Of a stretch of 64,000 bases of DNA, positions 7,983-15,770 are shown in pieces. A program made the position numbers and the translations under genes. Numbering within the stretch: the stretch's first letter is position 1; every line of letters begins with the position of its first letter. Source of the DNA: a virus. The notes beneath the pieces were generated by a model. The model ran no database searches. It saw only the letters and a list, made by a program, of their open reading frames with translations, and was not told the DNA's origin. The stretch spans positions 24,158-88,157 of the IMG/VR virus record IMGVR_UViG_3300005253_002057; one strand, given 5' to 3'.

Positions 7983-10712
7983 ATGGCAAAAGCACAATGG
8001 GCTAGGCTAGATAAATCTTGGGCTTCTAGACTTGAGTTTTATGATCTTGATAAGCGAGATCAGAAAAAGCTTGCTGGAAAGCGTAAGCATCCTTTAGCTA
8101 AGTGTGAAGAATGTCCTCTTGAAAGAAAGGTATGTGTTCCTGGCTTTGGCACAAGAAAAGCACAGATAGTTTGGTGTGGTGAGTCTCCAGGGGCGCAAGA
8201 GTTATGGGCTAGGGAGCCTTATATAGGGCCTGCTGGAAAGCTACTAAAAGAAATACTCAAAGAGGAATCAATACCTATAGAGGACTGCTGGTTTACTAAC
8301 TCCACTCTTTGCTTAATGAGCGAAGATGAAGAATGGGCTGAGAAAGAAATACAAGCATGCTCAGATAGATTATTTGATGAGATAGCAGAAGTCAATCCTA
8401 AGTTGGTAGTTGCTTTAGGAGCAGATGCTTTCTACTCCCTTACTGGATTTGATGAAAAGATAACTTTAGTATCAGGTACTATGTTCAAAACAAAGGATGG
8501 AAAGTACGATGTACTACCTATAATCCATCCTGCTTATGTTCTTCATAATGAGGGAGAAGTGTCTAATTTTAGGCACTATGTACGTCAGGTATTTAGATTA
8601 GTTTATGCTCCCAGTCTTACCTCTAGACTTAAAGATCCAAATACTACATTAGTATTAGATGAAGATTGGGAAGATGCTTGTAACTTAGTTCATAAGAAGG
8701 CTAGTAAGACTGGGAAATTACTTATAGATATAGAGTCCACTGCCTATGATCCTTTAAGAGAGAATTTACTTATTGTAGGTGTTTCTCCTGATGGAATTAA
8801 CTCCTATCTTTTTCCTACTGCAGAATTTGATGAAGACGGAGAATGGTTAAGACCTATAGAGGAAAATGTTCCTGAAGAAAGTATTAAATTTAAGCAACTT
8901 AATAAGTTAATTTCTGAAAGAGAAGCCTTTGAGAGAGAAGGGCATAATGTAGACTTTGACCAGAAATGGTTGAAGAGTAGAGGCTTTGATGTATACTTTA
9001 CTAGAGATACTTTTCTTGCTGACTATACAATGCATGAACAAGCTGGAGGTCATGGACTTAAGTCATTAATAAATTATCACTTTGGAAATGATGACTGGGA
9101 GAAAACTCTAAAGAAGGGACTAGGAAAGATAAAGAACTACGCTGATATTCCAGTTATTTCAATGAACGAGTATGCTGGTAAAGATGTTGCTTGGAACTGG
9201 TCTCTAGGCGAGAGTCAGCGTAATGAGTTAATGACTGATGATGATAAGTTTGTACACGATGAGATACTCATAAAGTGTATGCACACATTCTCAGCTACTA
9301 CTTTAAGAGGCTATAAAGTAGATCTAAAGAAGTCTCTTGAGTTAGTAGAAGAGCTTACTGATAAACTGGATTATCATGCCTCCACTCTTAGGGATCTAGT
9401 TGAGGATACTAGCTTTAATCCCGGCTCCAGTATTAAGGTTTCTGCCTATCTATATGATGAGCTAGGGCTACCTACTATCCTTGGAAGAAACTCTCAGGCA
9501 AAAACTCTTAGGGCTGTACAATCTTATTGTATTGATAGAGTTACTAATGGGAATGATACAGACGGAACTCTTGCTCACGCTTTAGAGTTTATAGATTCTA
9601 AGTTGGAGTATGCTTCCCTTGCGAAAGAAGTAGGAACTTATGTAGTAGGAATAGTTAGAAAGCTAGGACCAGACTTAAGACTACATCCTAGAGTACGTTT
9701 AAGTGGGGCTGTTACTGGCCGTATTGCTATGGATGAGCCCTCTTTACTTAACTTCTTAAAGGGCTCAAGAGTTAGAGAGCAAATAGTTCCAGATAATGAT
9801 GAGTGGCTAATAGCTGAGGCTGATGCTAAACAGTTTGAGCTCCGCTACTATGCCGATTACATAAAAGATGAAACCTTAACTAAAGGATTGGCCAATCCAG
9901 ACTATGATCCTCATGATGAAGCTACTACTTTAATATTCAAGCAAGTAATAGAATTATGCAGAATTATAGCACGGGCTGAAGTTAAGGAGGTAGCTGAGAG
10001 AGCGTACGAGGACCTTAAGTTATTAGGTACTAAAACTGGTAGTTATCTTACTGAAGAAGCCAGAAGAGCAGTATTTTATTCAAAGCTCCCAGATAATATA
10101 TCAGCAATTCCTTTTGAACAAATAACGAAAGCCTTTTCTGACTGCTGTGATATATACAGAAGAATTGCAAAGACAGTAGTATTTGGACTTCTTTATAATA
10201 GAGGGGCTCAAGCTATAGCCAGGGCATTTAGAATTACATATGCTGATGCTTTATTATGGATAGAAGCTATAAAAGGTCCTTGGGAGGGAGTTCCTAGATA
10301 TGAGGACTATGTAAGAAAGTGTCTGGATGAAGATGGAAGAATAACTTCTCAGTTTAGACGTTGGCGTAGAGCCCCTTCAGTTAATGATACTAACTGGCAT
10401 GAATGGTTTAATGCTTTCATTAACTTTCCAATACAGTCTGCTTGCAATGATATAAATATGTTGAATATGAACTTGCTGTATAATAGGGAAGAGGAACTGG
10501 GAATCAAGGTAATGTGGCCTATTCATGACTCACAGATATTTCAAGTTAGAAAAGATGGATATAAAGAAAGATTAGCCTTTATTCAGACTTTACTAGAGGA
10601 AAATATACAAAAACTGGTAGGGGCAAAAGAAGTTAAGTTTGCAGTAGAGACAAAAGTGGGCCCTGACTGGTACAATGTTAAAGACGTATCAAAGTTTGAG
10701 CTGGTAGCCTAA
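7983..10712 (+). CDS. DNA polymerase I-type (family A) with N-terminal family 4 uracil-DNA glycosylase domain
   Basis: A 909-residue replicative polymerase. Residues about 38-200 form a family 4 UDG-like domain: C41, C44, C110 and C126 for an Fe-S cluster, GESPG at 66-70 and IHPAY at 181-185. A DEDD 3'-5' exonuclease follows (D249-E251, HNVDFD at 321-326, YAGKD ending at 401). The polymerase has motif A DAKQFELR (D614), motif B R726-K730-F734-G735-Y738 and motif C HDS (848-850; HDE is usual). Between motifs A and B there seems to be an insertion of about 60 residues. A similar fusion is known in phage SPO1. Confidence 0.93.
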   Translation: MAKAQWARLDKSWASRLEFYDLDKRDQKKLAGKRKHPLAKCEECPLERKVCVPGFGTRKAQIVWCGESPGAQELWAREPYIGPAGKLLKEILKEESIPIEDCWFTNSTLCLMSEDEEWAEKEIQACSDRLFDEIAEVNPKLVVALGADAFYSLTGFDEKITLVSGTMFKTKDGKYDVLPIIHPAYVLHNEGEVSNFRHYVRQVFRLVYAPSLTSRLKDPNTTLVLDEDWEDACNLVHKKASKTGKLLIDIESTAYDPLRENLLIVGVSPDGINSYLFPTAEFDEDGEWLRPIEENVPEESIKFKQLNKLISEREAFEREGHNVDFDQKWLKSRGFDVYFTRDTFLADYTMHEQAGGHGLKSLINYHFGNDDWEKTLKKGLGKIKNYADIPVISMNEYAGKDVAWNWSLGESQRNELMTDDDKFVHDEILIKCMHTFSATTLRGYKVDLKKSLELVEELTDKLDYHASTLRDLVEDTSFNPGSSIKVSAYLYDELGLPTILGRNSQAKTLRAVQSYCIDRVTNGNDTDGTLAHALEFIDSKLEYASLAKEVGTYVVGIVRKLGPDLRLHPRVRLSGAVTGRIAMDEPSLLNFLKGSRVREQIVPDNDEWLIAEADAKQFELRYYADYIKDETLTKGLANPDYDPHDEATTLIFKQVIELCRIIARAEVKEVAERAYEDLKLLGTKTGSYLTEEARRAVFYSKLPDNISAIPFEQITKAFSDCCDIYRRIAKTVVFGLLYNRGAQAIARAFRITYADALLWIEAIKGPWEGVPRYEDYVRKCLDEDGRITSQFRRWRRAPSVNDTNWHEWFNAFINFPIQSACNDINMLNMNLLYNREEELGIKVMWPIHDSQIFQVRKDGYKERLAFIQTLLEENIQKLVGAKEVKFAVETKVGPDWYNVKDVSKFELVA

Positions 10713-10734
10713 AGATCATAATTCATTAATTTTT

Positions 10735-10774
10735 AATGACCAAGGTTTACCATTGTCGCAGTTTCTCATATAAT
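10735..10774 (+). promoter_or_regulatory. promoter of the coat-like gene with shared upstream motif
   Basis: TTTACC (10746-10751), a 17-bp spacer and TATAAT (10769-10774). The GTG start follows only 4 bases later, so the mRNA is leaderless or nearly so. The -35 is part of AATGACCAAGGTTTACC (10735-10751), a motif found again before the promoter near 20767. Confidence 0.7.
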
Positions 10775-10778
10775 CAGG

Positions 10779-11039
10779 GTGAGTTTAAGTGTGCAAGACA
10801 CTAATCTGGCTCAGAAAGTGAGGAACAGAACTATGGAGATGGTAGGAGCGCTGATTGGCGTAGTTATAGCGATGGTAGTGGGAGTAGCCTTGCTTCCAGT
10901 CATTGTGAACACTATAGCCACCCTTAATACCGAGACCACAGATGCCTCGGTAATTTCCTTGGCGGGACTTCTTCCTATAATCCTGATTGCGATCGTGATT
11001 ATGGGAGCTGTGGCTTTCGTCGCCGGCGGTCTGGGCTAG
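10779..11039 (+). CDS. small two-helix coat-like protein (candidate major virion protein)
   Basis: An 86-residue protein with a polar, basic N terminus (about residues 1-18) and two hydrophobic helices (about 21-46 and 59-84) separated by a short Thr/Asn/Asp loop. This is the profile of membrane-derived coat proteins of filamentous and spindle-shaped viruses. It has its own promoter and a strong hairpin at its 3' end, and its codons are more GC-rich than its neighbours, all consistent with high expression. A second protein of the same layout lies at 14342-14563. Function is inferred, not shown by similarity to a named family. Confidence 0.6.
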   Translation: MSLSVQDTNLAQKVRNRTMEMVGALIGVVIAMVVGVALLPVIVNTIATLNTETTDASVISLAGLLPIILIAIVIMGAVAFVAGGLG

Positions 11040-11069
11040 TAGCTGTTACGAGAATTTTCTAGCCCAGAC
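11029..11069 (+). terminator. strong hairpin at the end of the coat-like gene
   Basis: GTCTGGGCTAG (11029-11039, including the stop codon) pairs perfectly with CTAGCCCAGAC (11059-11069) across a 19-base loop. No U-tract follows, so it is either an mRNA stabiliser or a non-canonical terminator. Filamentous phages also place a terminator or 3' hairpin just after the major coat gene. Confidence 0.5.
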
Positions 11070-11091
11070 GATAATTAGTGAGTACGGTGCT

Positions 11092-11174
11092 ACTAGCTAC
11101 GCCTAGCGTATCGGGGTACTTAATGGTGGTGATGCTTTACAAGCATCTAATGGATAGCGAGCCCACCAGCTAGT
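11092..11174 (+). ncRNA. possible structured RNA element
   Basis: ACTAGCT (11092-11098) pairs with AGCTAGT (11168-11174). Inside it GGTGG (11125-11129) pairs with CCACC (11163-11167), and GATGC (11131-11135) with GCATC (11143-11147) around a 7-base loop TTTACAA. The anticodon-like hairpin looks tRNA-like, but D-arm and T-arm are missing. A competing hairpin GCTA-CGCC-TAGC (11096-11107) overlaps the outer stem, so switching is conceivable. It occupies the gap before the gene at 11202. Confidence 0.35.
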
Positions 11175-11201
11175 TATGAATATGTCTTACAGGTTTTCCC
11201 T

Positions 11202-11426
11202 ATGTCAATAAGAATGTCTGCTAGAGGAAGTGCTTGGATAGAAAAGCAGCTTCTTCGAGAAGGACCAGGAACAGTTCCAGAACTGGTCGCTGCATTTATA
11301 GTCACCTCCAAGAATCCTATAGATTCTGTTGAAGATATACAGGTTGAGCTAACTGCGCTTGACCCTGACTTGGTTGAACGTTCCTTTATAGCCCTGTCAC
11401 AGCAGGGAATGGTACAGGTGACTTAG
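11202..11426 (+). CDS. small protein with winged-helix-like ending (74 aa)
   Basis: Predicted mostly helical, with a C-terminal segment FIALSQQGMVQVT. It ends in the same way as several small proteins between 32.9 and 37.3 kb: helix, then Gly plus hydrophobic, then a short strand. No strong Shine-Dalgarno is visible. It lies between the two coat-like genes and so is probably a virion or assembly component, which is inference. Confidence 0.55.
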   Translation: MSIRMSARGSAWIEKQLLREGPGTVPELVAAFIVTSKNPIDSVEDIQVELTALDPDLVERSFIALSQQGMVQVT

Positions 11427-11427
11427 C

Positions 11428-14340
11428 ATGTTTAATATTGAAGAAGAACAAGAAGAAGAAAAAATCTGGGTTCTTAGTAAGAGATCTGATCAGAGAAAGA
11501 AAGACAAAAAGGCAAGTAAAGCTGCAGTAAGGGCTAGAAGAGGCGAAAGAAGAGAAAAGAGACTAAGTCTTAAGAAGGAGAAGAAGAAGAAAAAGTCTAC
11601 TGCTATTCAAAGGCTTAGGGGTAAAGGGCCAAAGATAAGTTCCACTCAGATAGTAGCTGAGAAAGCCTCTACTAGGGCTACTGCTCCTCCTTCTCCTGCT
11701 ACAGCTAGTGCTAGGCCTAAGCGAGGTGTAGTAGCAAGGGAGACACAGGCTCAGTTTAAGGCTTTTCAGGCACGAGAACAATTAAAAGCGGCCCCAGCTC
11801 TTTTAGCTGCTTTTAATAAAAAGGTTGCGGACCAGAGGGCAGCTTCAGCTAAGAAGCGAGAACAAGCAGCTAAGAAGCAAGCACAAGCAGCCCTAGTAGT
11901 TAAACTTCGAGATCAAAAGAGAATAGATGATAAGAAGGCTAGAAGTACTAGGTTTACGGCTCCAGCCATTACTGGCTCTACAACCTTTGAAGACGACGCA
12001 CCTGATACTGGACCCGCTTTTGCTAGAGCAGCTACCGCTAAAAGAGGAAAAGTCGCAGGATTGGCTTCACTAAGTCTTGCTGCTGCTACTAGTACACTAG
12101 CTACAACTAGGCCAACCACTGTAGCACCTAGAGATTTTAGGGATGTAAAACCTAGAGTTACTAGACCACCAGAGACTGAACGTTTTAGAGATGAAAAGGG
12201 ACAAACAGTAATAGACTTTGCTATATCCAGATCACTAGGTAGATTTACTAAACCTAGGCCACGATCTATTACAAGAGTTGCTAGTAAAGGAGTTGTTAGT
12301 AAAGGAGTTGTTAGTACAGGAGAAAAAATAAGGAGAAGAGCTGTAGCTATATTCAGACCTAGTGACGAAGGTAGAGGTAGACAAGATCTAGGTACTGGTA
12401 GAGGGACTAGGTTCTTTACCAAGAGAGCTATTGATCTACGGCCTGATTTTGAAGAAAGCGGACTTAGCCCAAGGCAAGGAAGATTTGTGGCCCGAGGACT
12501 AGGAGAAGCAACTAAAAGGGCAAAAGAAGTAGCCCTTACAACTCGCAGAGTTGGAACCACTTCAGAGGATATTAGACAAATTAGACTACGTGTAGGAAGG
12601 ACTCTTGGAAAAGCAACAGAAATAACTGATGCTAACCGAGCAGCAATAGAACGAGGGGAAATAGAATTTTTAACTCCTGTACCTAGCACTTTTAAGAGAG
12701 CACTAATAGCTGCTGAGGTTGGTAGCCTAATACTTCCTGGAGGTGTAGTTGCTAGGCCTGCAGGCTTTGTACTTAAAACAGTAGCAAGACCAGTAATAAG
12801 TTTTGCTGCTCCTAAAGTGGCTAGACTTGCTACACCTGTAGTTACTAGAACCACTGGTTTACTAGCTAGAGGATTGGCTAGGGAAAGAGTTATAACTGGG
12901 GGAGTAAGAAGTACTAGAGGACTGTTTCAGTCAGCAGCTCAGAGGGCAAGAGAGCTAGGTTCTTCTACCATAAGAGTAACATCCCCAGTAGCTACAAGAA
13001 CAGCAGCCGTAGCTTCAAGAACTACAGCTGCTGCAGGTAGAGCAGCCACTTTAGCAGCCAAGCCTGTTAGAGCAACTGGAGAAGGACTATTTAGTGTTGT
13101 TAGAGCTACACCTAGAGTAGCTAGAACAGCAGGACAAACTGTAAAAACTCTAGCAAGAGGGGCAGATGAGGGAGTAAGAATTAGTGCTAAAGCCTCTCGT
13201 CAGTTAGCCCAAACTGCCCAGCTTCAGGCTCTAGCAGCTAAACAAGGTGGTAGTGTAGTAAGAGTAGCTACTAGAAATCCATTTGCTGCATTTGGTAGAG
13301 GAGTAGCAGGCGCTACTAAGCTAGCTGCTAAGTCTACAGCAAGAAAAGCAGCCTCTCCAGGTAGACGTTTAGCTGCTCCAGCAGCTAAGGTAATTAAAGG
13401 AGCTAAAACAGGAGCAAGAGTTGGTACAAAGGTAGTTAAACCTGTAGCAAAGCCTGTATTACGAGGATCTGGTAGACTACTTAGAAGTCCAGTAGGCTTA
13501 GTAGCTGGGGGGCTAGGTGCAGTAGTAGGAGGAGGTTTAATACTACAAGGACTTAAAGGTGCTCCCCTTGCTCCAGCTCAGCAAGCCCCAGCCCCAGCTG
13601 CGCCAGCTGCTCCTCAAGATACTAGAAGACCCCAGAGACAGCAGCAACAGCAGGCTGCACAAGCTGTACAAGCTGCTCCAGCCCCAGCTAGAGGACCTGC
13701 TAGGGTTACTACAGTTACTCCTGTTACTGCGCCTAGTACAGTAGTAATAGATGAAGGGGCTACATCAGCCCCAAGTAGAACCCCTGTACCTATAACTACT
13801 ACTCCTGGTAAGATAGCTCAGACTATAGCGGTGCCTACTATAGGTCCTGATGGTCAACCTATTATAGACCCTATTACTGGGGAAGTAGTTACTACTGTAG
13901 TGGATATAGTAGATGTTCCTCTTGTTGAAGGTGAGCCTGATGTAAGTCCTTTACCTGCTATAGTCCCACTAGTAGCAGCTGCTGCAGGTATAGCAACTGG
14001 TCTTCTTTCAAGAGGCAGAGGTGGAGGAAGCTCTAGTCAATCATTCTTTGGTGGAAGTAGTTCTTTTATAGGGCCAACTATATTTAGAACAGCTGAGGGA
14101 CAGACTGGAATAAGAATAGTGAAGGATGGTAAAGGCACTATAACACTAGAAGTAGAGAGAGTTCCAGTTAAGAGATTTACCATTTTAGGTAGACCTTTAG
14201 TAAAGAGACCTACCAGAATCTTAGGAGCAGCAGTACAAAGTAAAGCAATAGCTTCTGCTGGTCAATCACTGCTCAATCCTCCAGTTGTAGGAAGTACAAC
14301 TGTACTGGCTAAAAGAGCTTTACAAGGAAGGCTTAGATAG
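11428..14340 (+). CDS. large basic Ala/Arg/Lys-rich putative structural protein (970 aa)
   Basis: The first 190 residues are Lys/Arg/Glu/Ala-rich and likely coiled coil. A long stretch of Ala, Arg, Thr and Val follows, with repeated amphipathic or weakly hydrophobic helices. Hydrophobic segments SPVGLVAGGLGAVVGGG (about 692-708) and PLPAIVPLVAAAAGIA (about 848-863) flank a Pro/Gln/Ala-rich linker. The end is a short beta-rich domain. I recognise no family. Strong positive charge and location in the virion block suggest an internal virion protein that contacts DNA or membrane. Its composition resembles the 495-residue protein at 30661. Confidence 0.6.
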   Translation: MFNIEEEQEEEKIWVLSKRSDQRKKDKKASKAAVRARRGERREKRLSLKKEKKKKKSTAIQRLRGKGPKISSTQIVAEKASTRATAPPSPATASARPKRGVVARETQAQFKAFQAREQLKAAPALLAAFNKKVADQRAASAKKREQAAKKQAQAALVVKLRDQKRIDDKKARSTRFTAPAITGSTTFEDDAPDTGPAFARAATAKRGKVAGLASLSLAAATSTLATTRPTTVAPRDFRDVKPRVTRPPETERFRDEKGQTVIDFAISRSLGRFTKPRPRSITRVASKGVVSKGVVSTGEKIRRRAVAIFRPSDEGRGRQDLGTGRGTRFFTKRAIDLRPDFEESGLSPRQGRFVARGLGEATKRAKEVALTTRRVGTTSEDIRQIRLRVGRTLGKATEITDANRAAIERGEIEFLTPVPSTFKRALIAAEVGSLILPGGVVARPAGFVLKTVARPVISFAAPKVARLATPVVTRTTGLLARGLARERVITGGVRSTRGLFQSAAQRARELGSSTIRVTSPVATRTAAVASRTTAAAGRAATLAAKPVRATGEGLFSVVRATPRVARTAGQTVKTLARGADEGVRISAKASRQLAQTAQLQALAAKQGGSVVRVATRNPFAAFGRGVAGATKLAAKSTARKAASPGRRLAAPAAKVIKGAKTGARVGTKVVKPVAKPVLRGSGRLLRSPVGLVAGGLGAVVGGGLILQGLKGAPLAPAQQAPAPAAPAAPQDTRRPQRQQQQQAAQAVQAAPAPARGPARVTTVTPVTAPSTVVIDEGATSAPSRTPVPITTTPGKIAQTIAVPTIGPDGQPIIDPITGEVVTTVVDIVDVPLVEGEPDVSPLPAIVPLVAAAAGIATGLLSRGRGGGSSSQSFFGGSSSFIGPTIFRTAEGQTGIRIVKDGKGTITLEVERVPVKRFTILGRPLVKRPTRILGAAVQSKAIASAGQSLLNPPVVGSTTVLAKRALQGRLR
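12283..12322 (+). repeat. 15-bp tandem repeat within the 970-residue gene
   Basis: AGTAAAGGAGTTGTT is present twice in perfect tandem (12283-12312), followed by a 10-base imperfect third copy. It encodes repeated SKGVV units in frame, so it changes length without breaking the gene. Confidence 0.8.
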
Positions 14341-14341
14341 A

Positions 14342-14563
14342 TTGGGAATTGTAAAAACCTTCGGAGCCTTTATAGGCACAGCCATAACACTAGTTTTGCT
14401 CTGGGAGTTTCTTCCAGTTATTCAGACTTTGTTTGATGGAGTTTCTGATAACTCAGTTCTGAGTGATAGGGAACTAGGGACTATAAGTCTACTACCTTTA
14501 ATAATAGTAATAATAATACTGCTGGGCTCTGCAGCTATAATAAGATCCAAACTAAAGAGATGA
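14342..14563 (+). CDS. second two-helix coat-like protein (73 aa)
   Basis: TTG start 1 base after the preceding stop. Two hydrophobic helices (about residues 8-30 and 46-67) are joined by a polar loop, followed by a basic tail IRSKLKR. It shares layout and the LLPLIIVIIIL-type second helix with the protein at 10779. It is probably a paralogous minor coat protein. It lacks its own promoter and so should be made at a lower level. Confidence 0.55.
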   Translation: MGIVKTFGAFIGTAITLVLLWEFLPVIQTLFDGVSDNSVLSDRELGTISLLPLIIVIIILLGSAAIIRSKLKR

Positions 14564-14676
14564 AAGTCCTTGCCTTGTTAAAAACTCATTATATAGGTCT
14601 AAGTAGCTCCTTCTCCATAGTTGGAGCTTTTATGATCTGGTGGGCCTCAAATGGTTGGGACTGTCCCTTAGGTTAA
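14560..14676 (+). CDS. small membrane protein (38 aa)
   Basis: The ATG overlaps the preceding TGA (ATGA), and the stop lies inside the Shine-Dalgarno of the next gene (TTAAGGAGG), so three genes are tightly coupled. The product has one hydrophobic segment (about residues 12-29, ending with two Trp) and a short tail with Asp-Cys-Pro. Small membrane peptides in this position recall minor coat proteins of filamentous phages. Confidence 0.5.
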   Translation: MKVLALLKTHYIGLSSSFSIVGAFMIWWASNGWDCPLG

Positions 14677-14687
14677 GGAGGAAATAT

Positions 14688-15770
14688 ATGCCTTACTCTC
14701 ATTCTTGGATAAAGCAGTTAGGACTTTCTATTGGGCTTGCTATAGTATTTATAGCAGGCTTTGTATATCTTACAGCCCCTCCCTGTGCCTTTGGAGCAGC
14801 TGAGTGTCCTGTAGGTTCAACTTCTGTATTCTCTGAGAATATAGGAATACAAGGTGGAACTACTTTTACTACAACTATAGATAGTACTCCTACAGGAGAT
14901 AGAACATATACTATACCTGCTACAGGAGCAAATGATACTTTTGCCCTACTTGGTACAAGTAATGTGTTTTCTGGTAGTGGGGCTCTACTAGATAAGTTTG
15001 TCAACTCTGGAGATGGTATAACTATTACAGTTGAGAATACTAATGGAACTCCAACTGGATTTAGTGTAGTAGATATAATTGGCCCTTCAAGCACCGCAAA
15101 CTATGAACTTCTTACTATATCTAATGATGGGGTAGATGAATCAGGAGATGTGCTTAAGATCACAGGTAATGGAGTCGTAGATGTTACCAGTGCTCAATTT
15201 AGCGTAAGTACCGCAGTAGGGGGATCTAGTGCTGGTGCAACTATAGCTATTCCAGCTAGTGGAACCGGAGATGCTGTAACCCTATTTAGTCAGGGCGCAG
15301 CAGATGGATCTGCTAATAATATGGGATATATAATGGGTTATGATGGTGGTGCAGGATATTTGAAGTTAGCAAGTACAGATACTGATGGAGCCTCTACTGA
15401 CGCAGATATCTGGAGAGTTCTAGATAGTCAGCTATCTATAGATGCTAACACTACTTGGGACGAGAATGTCTTTGACAGCTATAGAGATGCAGAACTATTA
15501 GCCGCTTCTATTAGTCCTTCAGCCCCTTCTTATCAGTTTGAAAATGGAAAAGTTTTAAGAGGAAGAGATGTTCTTATAGAAGTAGGTATTCTTAAGTCTT
15601 ATGATGATGAATTCGTAGGTTATAATGACCAGCGGATGGCAGCTTTGCTGGCAGGAGGCATATATCAATCAGCTGAACTTATAGAACGAAACATGGTGCT
15701 AATAGAAGAGTTAATAAATAAAGTAAATCTTTTAGAGAATGAGATCTGTGAACTTAAAGAAGCTTGTTAA
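14688..15770 (+). CDS. membrane-anchored fibre-like protein (360 aa)
   Basis: The ATG at 14688 follows AAGGAGG at 14675-14681. A signal anchor spans about residues 9-28. The rest is Gly/Thr/Ser/Asp-rich, typical of viral fibres, with GDRTYTIPATGANDTFALLG near residues 82-101. The C-terminal 60 residues contain SYDDEFVGYNDQRMAALL and a coiled coil ending in EICELKEAC, like trimerising tail-fibre ends. Likely a virion surface or receptor-binding protein made through the membrane. It overlaps the next gene by 32 bases. Confidence 0.65.
   Translation: MPYSHSWIKQLGLSIGLAIVFIAGFVYLTAPPCAFGAAECPVGSTSVFSENIGIQGGTTFTTTIDSTPTGDRTYTIPATGANDTFALLGTSNVFSGSGALLDKFVNSGDGITITVENTNGTPTGFSVVDIIGPSSTANYELLTISNDGVDESGDVLKITGNGVVDVTSAQFSVSTAVGGSSAGATIAIPASGTGDAVTLFSQGAADGSANNMGYIMGYDGGAGYLKLASTDTDGASTDADIWRVLDSQLSIDANTTWDENVFDSYRDAELLAASISPSAPSYQFENGKVLRGRDVLIEVGILKSYDDEFVGYNDQRMAALLAGGIYQSAELIERNMVLIEELINKVNLLENEICELKEAC

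Noticed and set aside
11092-11174. A tRNA-Val gene suggested by a 7-bp outer stem and an anticodon-like hairpin with TAC
   Set aside because: No D-arm or T-arm pairing, no GTTC-type T-loop, and the spacing from outer stem to anticodon-like stem is too long (32 bases).
11913-12854. A 313-residue minus-strand open frame
   Set aside because: It is the mirror of the Ala/Thr/Arg-rich plus-strand gene, has low-complexity Leu/Val/Ser composition, and no promoter or ribosome site.
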